From Stenotrophomonas sp. 169 (lineage in GTDB: Bacteria; Pseudomonadota; Gammaproteobacteria; Xanthomonadales; Xanthomonadaceae), in NCBI RefSeq assembly GCF_014621775.1, contig NZ_CP061204.1, forward strand, positions 1,632,501 to 1,696,500: a stretch of 64,000 bases of DNA. The letters are read 5' to 3'. Position numbers and translations under genes: made by a program. Shown piece after piece: positions 8,722-18,057 of this stretch. Numbering within the stretch: the stretch's first letter is position 1; every line of letters starts with the position of its first letter. The notes beneath the pieces were generated by a model. The model made no database searches, was not told the origin of the DNA, and worked only from the letters and a program-made list of their open reading frames with translations.

Positions 8722-9486
8722 ATGTCCGATCCATCCCTAGCTCCCCGTATCCGTTTTGTCCTGGTGGGCACCCAGCATCCCGGTAACATGGGTGCCGCCG
8801 CACGTGCCATGAAGACCATGGGCCTGAGCCGGTTGGTCCTGGTCGCCCCGGAAAAGCCGCTTGATGAAGAAGCCTTCCGCCGCTCGGCCGGGGCCGAGGA
8901 CGTGCTGGGCGACGCGCCGGTGGTGGCGACCCTGGCGGACGCCGTCGCGGACTGCACCCTGGTGTTGGGCTGCACGGCCCGCGCCCGCCGGGTGCAGCTG
9001 GAAGAGCTGCTGCCCACCTTGGCTGCCGAACGGGTGGCTGGCAAGGCGGCCGAAGGGGCCGAGGTGGCGGTGGTGTTCGGCCGGGAGCGCACCGGCCTGA
9101 CCAACGAGGAGCTGCAGCTGTGCCACGTCGCGGTGCACATTCCGTCCGATCCGGCCTTCAGTTCGCTCAATCTGGCTGCCGCGGTGCAGGTGCTGGCCTA
9201 CGAAGTGCGCATGCGCTTGTTGGGCGATGCCGCCGCGCCGGTGGTCGAGCCCGGCCTGCGCGAGCAGCCGGCCAGCCACGAGCAGATGGAGAGCTTCTTC
9301 GGTCAGCTGGGTGAGACGCTGGAAGAGATCGAGTTCCACAAGGGCAGGGCGCCGGAATCGGCGATGCGCAAGCTGCGTCGCCTGTTCCTGCGCAGTGCGC
9401 CGAGCGAACAGGAAGTCCGCCTGCTGCGCGGCATCCTGGCCGATGCCCAGCGGATGGCCCGGATCGCCCACGAGGGCGATAAATAG
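8722..9486 (+). CDS. trmJ: tRNA (cytidine/uridine-2'-O-)-methyltransferase TrmJ
   Basis: A 254-residue SPOUT methyltransferase that 2'-O-methylates position 32 of several tRNAs using S-adenosylmethionine. Its motifs are VLVGTQHPGNMGAAARAMKTMG near residue 12-33 (split here by position), the trefoil-knot segments VVFGRERTGLTNEE near 116 and IPSDPAFSSLNLAAAV near 140. A C-terminal helical extension (residues 180-254) is typical of TrmJ. The ATG at 8722 begins just before the conserved start; upstream codons in frame belong to the suhB side and are not family-like. It is divergent from suhB with 115 bases between them. Confidence 0.95.
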   Translation: MSDPSLAPRIRFVLVGTQHPGNMGAAARAMKTMGLSRLVLVAPEKPLDEEAFRRSAGAEDVLGDAPVVATLADAVADCTLVLGCTARARRVQLEELLPTLAAERVAGKAAEGAEVAVVFGRERTGLTNEELQLCHVAVHIPSDPAFSSLNLAAAVQVLAYEVRMRLLGDAAAPVVEPGLREQPASHEQMESFFGQLGETLEEIEFHKGRAPESAMRKLRRLFLRSAPSEQEVRLLRGILADAQRMARIAHEGDK

Positions 9487-9542
9487 CCTGACGCAGTTCT
9501 CACTTTTTCGGGTAGTCTTTCCCCTACACCAAGGGGGTCATC

Positions 9543-10496
9543 GTGATCGGTTGGCTGGGACGCATGCAGTGGGGACTGCTGGGCCTGGCGTGTCTGCTGT
9601 CGGCAGGCACGTGCTTTGCTGCGTCCGCACCCGTGCCCACGAACCGCCAGGGCGACAGCCATGTGCTGGTGCTGGGGCGCATCACCGATGACCCGCAGGC
9701 GCATTACCCACAGCTGCAGCCGTTGCTGGACTACGTGGTAGCGCACATGCACGACCTTGGCATCCGCGAGGGCCGCGTGCTGATGGCACGCGATGCCCAG
9801 CAGATGGCCAGCTATCTGCGCCGGGGTCGGGTCGACTGGGTCACAGAAACCGCCGGCACCGCCGTCGCGCTCGGGCAGCGTGCCGACGCGCGCCCGCTGC
9901 TGCTCACCGAGCGCAGTGGCGTGCGCGATTACCACAGCGTGTTTTTCGTGCGGAAGGAAAGCCCGGTGCGCCAGCTCGCCGATCTGCGCGGCCACACGGT
10001 GGCCTTGCAGAACGTGGCCTCCACCAGCGCGTACCTGGTGCCGGCGATGACCCTGCTCGAGCACGGGATGGTGCCGCAGATCCTGCAGTCGCCCGACGAT
10101 GTGCCGACCGCTGACGCGGTGGGGTATGTGTTCGCCCGTACCGAATTGAACATCGCGACCTTCGTGCAGAAGGGCATGGTGGACGGCGGCGTGGTCAGCA
10201 GCGTGGACTGGGACGACGAGCGGCGCGTGCCGCCGGCGTTCAAGCATGATCTGCGGGTGATCTTCCGCACCGCGCCGTATCCGCGCGCAGTGGAAGTGGT
10301 GCGCGCCGACCTGGACGTGCGCGTGCGCGACCGGCTGCAGCAGGTGCTGCTGGATGCAGCGAACGATCCCGCTGCGCGCGGTGCGCTTGAACGGTTTTTT
10401 GGTACATCCGGCTTCCATCGCGTCGATGCGCGGATGCAGCAGCGCCTGGATGATTTGAAACGAGGCTTGGTACGCGTGCGGATGGAAGTGGAATGA
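9543..10496 (+). CDS. PhnD-like periplasmic phosphate/phosphonate-type binding protein
   Basis: A 317-residue secreted protein with a signal peptide (residues 1-26, ending CFAASA) and the ABC phosphate/phosphonate/phosphite-binding fold. Recognisable features are the internal repeat LGRITDDPQAHYPQLQPLLDYV, DWVTETAGTAVAL and RDYHSVFFVRKESP, then LRGHTVALQNVASTSAYLVP. The start is a GTG at 9543 after AAGGGGGTCATC. The stop overlaps the ATG of the GGDEF-EAL gene (ATGA), and there is no ABC permease or ATPase nearby. It therefore more likely serves as the periplasmic ligand sensor for the coupled cyclic-di-GMP protein than as a transporter subunit. The ligand is unknown. Confidence 0.8.
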   Translation: MIGWLGRMQWGLLGLACLLSAGTCFAASAPVPTNRQGDSHVLVLGRITDDPQAHYPQLQPLLDYVVAHMHDLGIREGRVLMARDAQQMASYLRRGRVDWVTETAGTAVALGQRADARPLLLTERSGVRDYHSVFFVRKESPVRQLADLRGHTVALQNVASTSAYLVPAMTLLEHGMVPQILQSPDDVPTADAVGYVFARTELNIATFVQKGMVDGGVVSSVDWDDERRVPPAFKHDLRVIFRTAPYPRAVEVVRADLDVRVRDRLQQVLLDAANDPAARGALERFFGTSGFHRVDARMQQRLDDLKRGLVRVRMEVE

Positions 10497-12619
10497 GGCG
10501 GCTAGGGTCTGGGATGCAGGCGCGCTTCGTGCTCGCGATGGGCGGGGCGATGCTGGTGGTGGTGGCGATCCTCGGTGTGTTGCTGGGGCGGCAGGCGGCG
10601 TCGCAGCGGGAGGTCACGCGGCTGAGCGGCACGGTGATCCATGAGCTGTTCGATCGCAGCACGCGCAGCCGTGGCGAGATCATGGCGCGCGAGCTGGCGG
10701 ATGCGCTGGCCAATCCCATCTACTACAACGACCTGGAGCAGGTCGGCGCGTTGGTGCGCAACATCGCCCGCCAACGCGCGGTGGGGTATGTGCTGGTGTT
10801 CGATGGCAAGGGCCGTCTGCTGCACGACGGCACCGTCGCGGTGCCCGGCTACGGGCGGGCGATGTCCGATCCGCTGGCGGCCGGCGCGATCGCGGCCACC
10901 GGTCCGCTGGTGCAGGAGTCGCCGAAAGTGCTGGAAAACAGCATGCCCATCATGATCGGCAACCAGCGCCTTGGGGGCGTGCGCGTCGGCATGGCCTTGC
11001 AGGAGATCCAGGCGCTGGAGGCGCAGGCCAGCCAGACCCTGGCCCAGCGTCTGCAGCAGGTAGGCACGCGCCACCTCGGCTGGCTGCTGCTGATGCTGGG
11101 GCTGCTGCTGGCGATCGGCGTGGCCGTGGTGATGTATGTACAGCGCACGCTGGTCGCCCCGATACGAGGGCTGGCGCTGGCCGCACGGCAGATCGAAGCC
11201 GGCGATTACCAGGTGCCACTGCGCGAGAACCATCGCGATGACGAGGTAGGTGAGCTGGTGCGCGCTTTCGCCCGCATGCGGGATGCGATTGCGCGGCACG
11301 ACCGCGAGGTCCGCCACATGGCCTACACCGATGCCCTGACCGGCCTGACCAACCGGCTCGCCTTCCGCGAGGCGCTGGACCATCGCCTGATGGCTGCACG
11401 TGCGTCGGGCCAGCGCTTGGCGTTGCTGTTCGCCGACATGGATGATTTCAAGCGGGTCAACGACACGCTGGGTCACGATGCCGGTGACGAGGCCCTGTTG
11501 CAGTTCGTGCAGCGTATCGGCGATGCCGTGTCAGAGGCGGGGGGCGACGATGCACTGCTTGCCCGCTTCGGCGGCGACGAATTCGTGATCCTGCTCGGCG
11601 AGGGCGACGTGGCGGCACGTGCGCGCGAGCTGGCCGACCGTCTGGTGCACGAGCTGGGCAAGCCGCTCCGGGTGCACGGCAAGGAACTGTTTCTGGGCGC
11701 CTCCATCGGCGTCACCTTGTTCCCCGATGATGCAGCCGATGCCACCGCGCTGCTGAAGAACGGGGACGTGGCGATGTACCAGGCCAAGATGGCGGGAAAG
11801 AACTGCCACCGGTACTACAGCCGGGCGATGGACCATGCGGTGGAGCGTCGCGTGCACATGGAGCAGGAGCTGCGTGGTGCATGGGAGCGCGGTGAACTGC
11901 GGCTGGCCTACCAGCCGATCTTCCGCACGCGGGATCGCCGCATGGTCGGCGTGGAAGTGCTGCTGCGCTGGCAGCACCCGACGATGGGCACGATTCCGCC
12001 TTCGGTGTTCATCGAAGTGGCCGAGCAGAGTGGGCTGATTGAAGTCATCGGCCCGAAAGTCCTGCGTGCGGCCTGCATGGAAGCGGCGCAGTGGCCCCGC
12101 AACGTGGATGACGAAGGTCTCTTCGTGTCGGTCAACGTGTCGCCGCGGCAACTGCGCGGGGGCGAGTTGCCGGATCTGGTCGCGCAGTGCCTGCATGAAT
12201 CCGGTCTGCCCGCCTCGCGCCTGCACCTGGAGCTGACCGAAACCGCAGTCATCGGCGATGAAATGCTCGCCGCACAGCTGTTGGACAAGCTGCACCGGAC
12301 AGGCGTCAAAGTCTGGCTGGACGATTTCGGTACGGGTTTCTCCGGCCTGAGTCATCTTCGCCAAGTGCCGGTGGACGGGGTGAAGATCGACAAGAGCTTC
12401 GTGGCCGACATGCAGCGCGACCCGGACGACTTGGCCCTGACTACTGCGATCATCGCCATGGCCCATGCGCTGGGCATCACCGTGGTCGCCGAAGGCATCG
12501 AACAGGAAGTGCAGTTCGAGCTGTTGAGCCAGCGCGGCTGCGACCTCGCCCAAGGCTACTGGCTGAGTCACCCGGTCACCGCCACGGCGATCGTGCAGAT
12601 GATCGAATCCGGCGCCTGA
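10493..12619 (+). CDS. Membrane-bound GGDEF-EAL cyclic-di-GMP signalling protein
   Basis: A 708-residue protein with an N-terminal membrane segment (about 12-32), a periplasmic sensor region (33-195), a second membrane segment (about 197-222) and a HAMP domain (223-275). A GGDEF domain (285-450) and an EAL domain (460-705) follow. GGDEF is intact near residue 360. No RxxD inhibitory site precedes it. The EAL signature reads EVL (Glu488), and the other phosphodiesterase motifs are intact: [25 protein letters not shown] and EGIE. Both synthesis and hydrolysis of cyclic-di-GMP are therefore possible. It is translationally coupled to the PhnD-like gene. The stop codon's A is the first base of a perfect 38-bp inverted repeat. 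Confidence 0.93.
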   Translation: MRRLGSGMQARFVLAMGGAMLVVVAILGVLLGRQAASQREVTRLSGTVIHELFDRSTRSRGEIMARELADALANPIYYNDLEQVGALVRNIARQRAVGYVLVFDGKGRLLHDGTVAVPGYGRAMSDPLAAGAIAATGPLVQESPKVLENSMPIMIGNQRLGGVRVGMALQEIQALEAQASQTLAQRLQQVGTRHLGWLLLMLGLLLAIGVAVVMYVQRTLVAPIRGLALAARQIEAGDYQVPLRENHRDDEVGELVRAFARMRDAIARHDREVRHMAYTDALTGLTNRLAFREALDHRLMAARASGQRLALLFADMDDFKRVNDTLGHDAGDEALLQFVQRIGDAVSEAGGDDALLARFGGDEFVILLGEGDVAARARELADRLVHELGKPLRVHGKELFLGASIGVTLFPDDAADATALLKNGDVAMYQAKMAGKNCHRYYSRAMDHAVERRVHMEQELRGAWERGELRLAYQPIFRTRDRRMVGVEVLLRWQHPTMGTIPPSVFIEVAEQSGLIEVIGPKVLRAACMEAAQWPRNVDDEGLFVSVNVSPRQLRGGELPDLVAQCLHESGLPASRLHLELTETAVIGDEMLAAQLLDKLHRTGVKVWLDDFGTGFSGLSHLRQVPVDGVKIDKSFVADMQRDPDDLALTTAIIAMAHALGITVVAEGIEQEVQFELLSQRGCDLAQGYWLSHPVTATAIVQMIESGA

Positions 12620-12698
12620 AAAAAGGGGACGGAGGGGATTAAGTCGCATCTGGCCCGCGTGGGCCAGATGCGACTTAATCCCCTCCGTCCCCTTTTTT
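12619..12698. repeat. Perfect 38-bp inverted repeat filling the gap between two convergent genes
   Basis: Arms 12619-12656 and 12661-12698 are perfectly complementary over 38 bp around the loop GCGT. The outer ends are A6 and T6, next to GGGGACGGAGGGGATTAAG. The element starts in the stop codon of the GGDEF-EAL gene and ends one base before the stop codon of epmB. In RNA from either side it is a very stable hairpin ending in U6, so it should act as a bidirectional terminator. Confidence 0.9.
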
Positions 12699-13727
12699 CT
12701 ACAGCGGGCGCTTGCTGGGGTCGCCGGGGAGTTCGCGGACCAGCTTGGGCACGAGGTAGCCGGACAGGCGGGCGGTCAGCGCGGCCAGCAGCGCCTTGGC
12801 GCGGGCGTCGTCGACTTCGAAGTGCGCTACGCCTTCCACCTTGTCCAGCTGGTGCAGGTAGTAGGGCAGCACGCCGGCGGCGAAGCTGCGTTCGCTCAGC
12901 GCGGCGAGGGCTTCGACGCTGTCGTTGACGCCGCGCAGCAGCACGGCCTGGTTGAGCAGCTGGACGCCGGCCGCACGCAGTCGCGCCATCGCGGTGTCCA
13001 CGCTGTCGTCGAACTCATTGGCATGGTTTGCATGCACCACGAAGGCCAGCGGCCAGGGAAGGCTGCCGAGCCAGGCGATGAGTTCGTCATCCACGCGTTC
13101 GGGCAGCACGATCGGCAGGCGGCTGTGGATGCGCAGGCGGCGGATGTGCGGGATGGCACGCAGGGCGTCGGTCAATTCGACCAGCTTGTGCGTGGCCAGC
13201 GACAGCGGGTCACCCCCGGACAGAATGACTTCATCGATGGACGGGTCTTCGGCGATTGCCTGCACCGCATCCTGCCATCCGCCCTTGGCCGCGTTTTCCG
13301 TGCCGTAGTCGAAGTGGCGACGGAAGCAGTAGCGGCAGTTGATCGCGCAGCTGCCGGTGGTGACCAGCAGCGCCCGCCCGCGGTACTTCTGGATGACGCC
13401 AGTGGCCTTCTTTGCGGCACCGTCGCCCACGGCATCGAAACTGAATCCTTCGACCCGCCGCATTTCCTCGTTGATCGGCAGTACCTGGCGCAACAGGGGG
13501 TCGTGCGGATCGCCATGGCGCATGCGCCCGGCGAAGCCCTCCGGCACACGCTGCGCGAACTGCTGCAGCGCGGCCTCGGATACGCCCAGTGCCACCGGAT
13601 CCAACCCCAGCCGGGACAACAGCTCGGCCGGGTCGCGGATCGCCTGGCGCCAGAGCTGCTGCCAGCGGGCGGAGACGGGGCGGGGAGCGGCAGAGAGCTG
13701 CATGGACAGGGGGCCTGCGGTTATCAT
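12699..13727 (-). CDS. epmB: EF-P beta-lysylation protein EpmB (lysine 2,3-aminomutase family)
   Basis: A 342-residue radical-SAM enzyme that isomerises (S)-alpha-lysine to (R)-beta-lysine for modification of elongation factor P. The radical-SAM cluster is C-x3-C-x2-C (Cys127, Cys131, Cys134). KYRGRALL precedes it, and SGGDPL near 178 is the SAM-binding GGD motif. Length fits EpmB rather than the longer catabolic KamA. The ATG at 13727 is taken; another ATG at 13703 is also possible, because neither has a strong ribosome-binding site. It is divergent from efp, its target, with 96 bases between them. EpmA, which ligates beta-lysine to EF-P, is not in the window. Confidence 0.95.
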   Translation of the reverse strand: MITAGPLSMQLSAAPRPVSARWQQLWRQAIRDPAELLSRLGLDPVALGVSEAALQQFAQRVPEGFAGRMRHGDPHDPLLRQVLPINEEMRRVEGFSFDAVGDGAAKKATGVIQKYRGRALLVTTGSCAINCRYCFRRHFDYGTENAAKGGWQDAVQAIAEDPSIDEVILSGGDPLSLATHKLVELTDALRAIPHIRRLRIHSRLPIVLPERVDDELIAWLGSLPWPLAFVVHANHANEFDDSVDTAMARLRAAGVQLLNQAVLLRGVNDSVEALAALSERSFAAGVLPYYLHQLDKVEGVAHFEVDDARAKALLAALTARLSGYLVPKLVRELPGDPSKRPL

Positions 13728-13823
13728 GGGGATATAAATCAGCGCCCACCGGCCTCCGGTGGGCGTTCCATTCTATCCGGCTCGCCGCACATGCGGCGGT
13801 TTCGCCATTTGAGGAGCTTGAGC

Positions 13824-14390
13824 ATGGCCACTGCGGGCATGAACGATGTCAAGAACGGGATGAAGATCCTGGTCAACAATGAACCGGCGGTCATCTCGGA
13901 AACCGAATTCATCAAGCCGGGCAAGGGCCAGGCCTTCACCCGCGTGCGCTACCGCTTCATCAAGTCCGGCCGTACGGTCGAACTGACCATGAAAGCCACC
14001 GACAACGTGGAAGTGGCCGACGTCGTCGACACCAACATGGACTTCATGTACAGCGACGGCGAGTACTGGCACTTCATGGATCCGGAATCCTTCGAGCAGG
14101 TCCAGGCCGACAAGGCCGGCATGGGCGGCGCGGAGAAGTGGCTGAAGGGCGAAGAGTCCTGCATCGTGACCCTGTGGAACGGTTCGCCGATCTTCGTGCA
14201 GCCGCCGAACTTCGTCGAGCTGAAGATCACCGAGACCGATCCCGGCGTGCGCGGCGACACCTCCGGCGGCGGCGGCAAGCCGGCCACGCTGGAAACCGGC
14301 GCAGTGGTGCGTGTGCCGCTGTTCGTCAACCAGGAAGAAATCATCAAGGTCGATACGCGTTCGGGCGAATACTCCGCACGCGTAAAGTAA
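13824..14390 (+). CDS. efp: Elongation factor P
   Basis: A 188-residue translation factor that relieves ribosome stalling at polyproline stretches. It has the three beta-barrel domains of EF-P: KOW-like (residues 5-65), OB (70-130) and C-terminal OB ending GEYSARVK. The modified lysine is Lys34 in the loop KPGKGQAF, consistent with beta-lysylation by the EpmB encoded next to it. GAGGAG lies 8 bases before the ATG at 13824. The TAA stop forms the first three bases of a 9-bp hairpin stem. Confidence 0.97.
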   Translation: MATAGMNDVKNGMKILVNNEPAVISETEFIKPGKGQAFTRVRYRFIKSGRTVELTMKATDNVEVADVVDTNMDFMYSDGEYWHFMDPESFEQVQADKAGMGGAEKWLKGEESCIVTLWNGSPIFVQPPNFVELKITETDPGVRGDTSGGGGKPATLETGAVVRVPLFVNQEEIIKVDTRSGEYSARVK

Positions 14391-14408
14391 TCCGGCCAAG
14401 CCGGATTA
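14388..14408 (+). terminator. Hairpin overlapping the efp stop codon
   Basis: TAATCCGGC, loop CAA, GCCGGATTA. The stem begins with the TAA stop itself. There is no U-run, so termination strength is uncertain; it may protect the mRNA 3' end. Confidence 0.55.
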
Positions 14409-14414
14409 CGGCAG

Positions 14415-14511
14415 AGACGGCCGCTGGCCGTCTGCTGCTGCTCCACCTGGCAGACGGCCGCCGGCAGTCTGCTACCTGCTCTACAGGGGGGACGGCCAAC
14501 GGCCGCCCCCA
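14415..14511. repeat. REP-like hairpin cluster between efp and mtaD
   Basis: AGACGGCC-GCT-GGCCGTCT (14415-14433) and a GGGGG-ACGGCC-AA-CGGCCG-CCCCC-type hairpin (near 14487-14511) flank a degenerate GACGGCCGCC unit. They share the GACGGCC palindrome core of the GTAG REPs seen at 29.5, 32.1 and 59.8 kb. Confidence 0.55.
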
Positions 14512-14546
14512 CGGCAGGCCCGCCGCCCCCAGCCAAGTGAGCCCGC

Positions 14547-15890
14547 ATGACCGATACCCTGCGCACCCCCGAAGCCTGTGACCTGCTGATCGAAGCGGGC
14601 TACGTGGTCCCGATCGAGCCGCATGCGGTTGTGTTGGAAGACCATGCGGTGGCCATTCGCAACGGAGAGATCATCGCCGTCCTGCCGCGCGCCGATGCCC
14701 GCGAGCGCTTCAGCGCCGCCCAGGTAGTGAGCCGTCCGGACGCTGCACTGATGCCCGGGCTGGTCAATGCCCACACGCACAATCCGATGACGCTCCTGCG
14801 CGGGGTGGCCGACGACCTGCCGCTGATGACCTGGCTGCAGCAGCACATCTGGCCGGTGGAAGCGGCGGTGATCGGGCCGGAATTCGTGGCCGACGGCACC
14901 ACGCTGGCCATCGCCGAGATGCTGCGCGGCGGCACTACGTGCGCCAACGAGAACTATTTCTTTGGTGACGTGCAGGCGGCTGTCTACAAGAAACATGGTT
15001 TCCGCGCGCTGGTCGGCGCGGTGATCATCGATTTCCCCACGGCGTGGGCGAAGTCCGATGACGAGTACTTCGCCAAGGCCGGCGAGCTGCATGACCAGTG
15101 GCGCAACGATCCGCTGATCGGCACGTCGTTCGCCCCGCACGCGCCGTATACGGTCAACGATGCGAACTTCGAGCGCGTGCGCATGCTGTCCGACCAGCTG
15201 GACATGCAGGTGCACCTGCACACGCATGAAACCGCTCAGGAGATCACCGATTCGATCAAGCTGCATGGCCAGCGTCCGCTCGCGCGACTTGATCGCCTGG
15301 GCCTGGTCAACGACCGCCTGATCGCCGTGCACATGACCCAGCTGACCGAGGCGGAGATCCACCTGTGCGCCGAACGTGGCGTGAGCGTGGTGCACTGCCC
15401 CGAATCCAACCTCAAGCTGGCGTCCGGCTTCTGTCCGGCGTGCGCGCTTGAGCGGGCCGGCGTCAATCTCGCGATCGGCACCGATGGCTGCGCCAGCAAC
15501 AACGACCTGGACATGTTCAGCGAGAACCGCACCGCGGCGATCCTGGCCAAGGCCGTCGCCAACGATGCCACCGCACTGGACGCGGCGACCACGCTGCGTG
15601 CCTCGACACTGGGCGGTGCGCGCGCGCTGGGCTTCGGCGAGCGCATCGGTTCGATCGAAGTCGGCAAGCAGGCCGACCTGGTCTGCGTGGACCTGTCCGC
15701 ACTGGAAACCCAGCCGCTGCACAACGTGCTGTCCCAACTGGTGTATGCCACCGGCCGGCAGCAGGTGAGCGACGTCTGGATTGCCGGACAGCCCAAGCTG
15801 CTGCAGCGCGAGCTGGTCGGCATGGACCTGCCGGGCATCATCGCCAACGCACGCCAGTGGCGCGAGCGCATCCGCCACGTACGTGCCTGA
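14547..15890 (+). CDS. mtaD: 5-methylthioadenosine / S-adenosylhomocysteine deaminase
   Basis: A 447-residue amidohydrolase that deaminates S-adenosylhomocysteine and 5'-methylthioadenosine to their inosyl products. The metal-binding motifs are NAHTHNPM near residue 73, HLHTHETAQE near 216, the H of IAVHMTQL near 252, and GTDGCASNNDLDM near 310. This is the set of the MTA/SAH deaminase group within the TRZ/ATZ family. ubiG, a SAM-dependent methyltransferase that releases SAH, follows after 42 bases, so the pair may clear the methylation by-product locally. An atrazine/guanine-deaminase-like activity is less likely given the SNNDLDMF segment. Confidence 0.88.
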   Translation: MTDTLRTPEACDLLIEAGYVVPIEPHAVVLEDHAVAIRNGEIIAVLPRADARERFSAAQVVSRPDAALMPGLVNAHTHNPMTLLRGVADDLPLMTWLQQHIWPVEAAVIGPEFVADGTTLAIAEMLRGGTTCANENYFFGDVQAAVYKKHGFRALVGAVIIDFPTAWAKSDDEYFAKAGELHDQWRNDPLIGTSFAPHAPYTVNDANFERVRMLSDQLDMQVHLHTHETAQEITDSIKLHGQRPLARLDRLGLVNDRLIAVHMTQLTEAEIHLCAERGVSVVHCPESNLKLASGFCPACALERAGVNLAIGTDGCASNNDLDMFSENRTAAILAKAVANDATALDAATTLRASTLGGARALGFGERIGSIEVGKQADLVCVDLSALETQPLHNVLSQLVYATGRQQVSDVWIAGQPKLLQRELVGMDLPGIIANARQWRERIRHVRA

Positions 15891-15932
15891 ACTGCCCATC
15901 CGCGTGCGTCTAGCGCCGCAAGGACTCCCGAC

Positions 15933-16649
15933 ATGAATGCCCCCAATCCTTCTTCCAATTTCGACCAGGCCGAGCTGGACAAATTCGCCGCGCTGGCGAC
16001 CCGCTGGTGGGATGCCGACGGCCCGCAGAAACCGCTGCACGCACTCAATCCCGTGCGCCTGCAGTACGTGGTCGAGCGCGCTCCGCTGCGCGGCCTGCGC
16101 GTGCTGGATATCGGCTGCGGTGGTGGCCTGTTGAGCGAAGCATTGGCCCAGGCCGGTGCGGAAGTCACCGCGATCGACCTTGCCCCGGAGCTGGTCAAGG
16201 TCGCCCGGCTGCATGCGCTGGAAAGTGGAGTGACCGTCGACTACCGCGTACAGGCAGCCGAGGACCTGGCGGCCGAGCAGCCGGCAGGTTTCGACGTGGT
16301 CACCTGCATGGAAATGCTCGAGCACGTGCCCGATCCCGCCGCCATCATCGAGGCCTGCAAGCAGCTGCTGAAGCCGGGCGGGCAGTTGTTCCTGTCCACG
16401 ATCAACCGCACCGCGGCAGCGTTCGCGGTGGCGATTGTCGGTGCCGAGTACGTGGCGCGCCTGCTGCCGAAGGGGACGCATCACTACCAGGAATTCATCA
16501 AGCCGGCCGAGCTCTCGCGCTGGCTGCGCGAAGCGGACCTGCAGTTGCAGGATGTCAGTGGCATGGCCTACGAGCCGTGGCGCAACCGTGCGCGCCTGAG
16601 CAGCCGTACCGACATCAATTACCTCGCCCACGCGGTCAAGCCCGCATGA
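15933..16649 (+). CDS. ubiG: Ubiquinone biosynthesis O-methyltransferase UbiG
   Basis: A 238-residue SAM-dependent methyltransferase that catalyses both O-methylations in ubiquinone synthesis. Typical features are [14 protein letters not shown] at residues 19-32, HALNPVRL, the SAM motif [13 protein letters not shown] (near 59-71), [11 protein letters not shown] and LSTINRT, plus the KGTHHYQEF segment specific to UbiG. A CAAGGACT ribosome-binding site precedes the ATG. The stop overlaps the ATG of the phosphatase gene by four bases. Confidence 0.97.
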   Translation: MNAPNPSSNFDQAELDKFAALATRWWDADGPQKPLHALNPVRLQYVVERAPLRGLRVLDIGCGGGLLSEALAQAGAEVTAIDLAPELVKVARLHALESGVTVDYRVQAAEDLAAEQPAGFDVVTCMEMLEHVPDPAAIIEACKQLLKPGGQLFLSTINRTAAAFAVAIVGAEYVARLLPKGTHHYQEFIKPAELSRWLREADLQLQDVSGMAYEPWRNRARLSSRTDINYLAHAVKPA

Positions 16650-17353
16650 CCGCAGCGCGCTTCCCGCGCGCGGTGCTGTTCGATCTGGACGGCACCCTGC
16701 TGGACAGCGCGCCGGATTTCGTGGCCGCCACCACGGCGATGCTGGCGGCACGCGGCCGCGCGGCGGTGTCGCTGGAGCAGCTTCGTCCCGTGGTGTCCAA
16801 GGGCGCGCGCGCCATGCTGGCGGTTGCGTTCCCCGAGCTGCCCGACACCGCACGCGATGGATTGGTGCCGGAGTTCCTGCAGCGCTATGAAGGCCTGATC
16901 GGCCAGCATGCCGTGCTGTTCGACGGAGTGGCGGACATGCTCGATGCGTTGGACGCCGATGGCGCGCGCTGGGGCATCGTCACCAACAAGCCGGAGTACC
17001 TGGCACGACTGATCCTGCCCCAGCAGCACTGGCAGGACCGGTGTGCGGTATTGGTCGGCGGCGACTCGCTGCCGCAGCGCAAGCCGCATCCTCTGCCGCT
17101 GCTCCACGCCGCGCAGCTGATGGGCGTCAGCGCCCCGCACTGCGTCTATGTCGGCGACGACGAGCGCGACATCATCGCGGCACGCGCGGCGGGCATGCGA
17201 TCAATCGCCGCGCTCTGGGGTTACCGCCTCGCCGAGGACGATCCAGCGACCTGGCAGGCCGACACCAACGTTGAAGATGCGGTCTCCCTGCAACAGGCCT
17301 CGCAGTGGCCCACTTTCCCGGCCCATGCCGGGTTCTATTTGAAGGACGTGTAG
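16646..17353 (+). CDS. mupP: HAD phosphatase, MupP-like (N-acetylmuramate 6-phosphate phosphatase) / phosphoglycolate phosphatase family
   Basis: A 235-residue HAD-IA hydrolase with all motifs: [11 protein letters not shown] (residues 11-21), IVTNKP near 113, K of QRKPHP near 149 and GDDERD near 173. By sequence alone it is a Gph-like phosphatase. Its position directly after ubiG, with an ATGA overlap, matches the Pseudomonas mupP locus. There the enzyme dephosphorylates MurNAc-6-P in the peptidoglycan recycling route that bypasses de novo MurA. I therefore prefer MupP over true phosphoglycolate phosphatase, as inference from context. The stop overlaps the next GTG (TAGTG). Confidence 0.75.
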   Translation: MTAARFPRAVLFDLDGTLLDSAPDFVAATTAMLAARGRAAVSLEQLRPVVSKGARAMLAVAFPELPDTARDGLVPEFLQRYEGLIGQHAVLFDGVADMLDALDADGARWGIVTNKPEYLARLILPQQHWQDRCAVLVGGDSLPQRKPHPLPLLHAAQLMGVSAPHCVYVGDDERDIIAARAAGMRSIAALWGYRLAEDDPATWQADTNVEDAVSLQQASQWPTFPAHAGFYLKDV

Positions 17354-18057
17354 TGAACAGCAGTGCGTTGGACAGTTTCCTCGACAAATGGCGAGCCCGC
17401 TGGCCGGAATGGTCGGTCGCCGAGCCATTCGTGGCGCCAGACCTCCGCGCGCGCACCGTGGCGTGGTTCGCGCTGCTGCAGGAATTCGACGACATGCTCA
17501 ACACCAGCGGCGACCCGCTGCCGGCCGATGCCAAGCTGGCCTGGTGGGGCGAGGAGCTGCGCAGCTGGGCGTCACAGCGCTCACGGCATCCGCTGGGGCG
17601 CGTGCTGGAGCCGGTGCGTGCGCCGTGGGCGCAGCTGGCTGATGCACTGCCGTCGCTGGTCGATGCGCGTGCCGTTGCGCCCGATGCGCCGGCCGCGGAA
17701 CGCGCGCTGGGCGACTACGCCAACGCCGTGGCGGGCGTGGAGGCGGTGCTGTTCGAAGATCGATTGCGCAGTGGGGCAGGGCAGGCCGTGCTGACGCAGA
17801 CAATGGCGCAGCGGCTGTTCGATGCCGGTGTTGCCGGCATCCCGCGATCACTGCTGGAGCAGGACGCGACGGGGGCAGCCCAGCGCTGGGCCAGCATGCT
17901 GTTGAAGCCGTGGCGTCGGCGCGTTGCCGGCCCGCGGCCGCGTCGGATATGGGCGGCATTGGCCCGTGCCCGGCTGCAGGCACAGGCCGATGGCAAGCCG
18001 ATAGAAGCGACCCCGGTGCGCACCTTGTTGCGTGTGTGGTGGGCCGCGCGGGGCTGA
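17353..18057 (+). CDS. Squalene/phytoene synthase-like protein
   Basis: A 234-residue protein that resembles the squalene/phytoene synthase fold of head-to-head prenyl transferases. It has an N-terminal helical segment with LQEFDDMLNTSGDPLPADAKLAWW (about residues 37-60; compare the first Asp-rich helix) and WGEELRSW. It is short for the family, and the second Asp-rich motif DxxxD is not evident, so enzymatic activity is doubtful. GTG at 17353 shares one base with the upstream TAG stop, consistent with coupling to mupP and ubiG. A role in isoprenoid/quinone metabolism is only suggested by ubiG nearby. Confidence 0.55.
   Translation: MNSSALDSFLDKWRARWPEWSVAEPFVAPDLRARTVAWFALLQEFDDMLNTSGDPLPADAKLAWWGEELRSWASQRSRHPLGRVLEPVRAPWAQLADALPSLVDARAVAPDAPAAERALGDYANAVAGVEAVLFEDRLRSGAGQAVLTQTMAQRLFDAGVAGIPRSLLEQDATGAAQRWASMLLKPWRRRVAGPRPRRIWAALARARLQAQADGKPIEATPVRTLLRVWWAARG

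Noticed and set aside
7245..8786. A 513-codon frame on the + strand across the repeat cluster and suhB
   Set aside because: It runs through repeats and then antisense to suhB; no ribosome-binding site or family resemblance.
14481..16853. A 790-codon open frame on the - strand opposite mtaD and ubiG
   Set aside because: Long antisense frames are expected in high-GC coding DNA. The + strand genes have all family motifs; the antisense has none.
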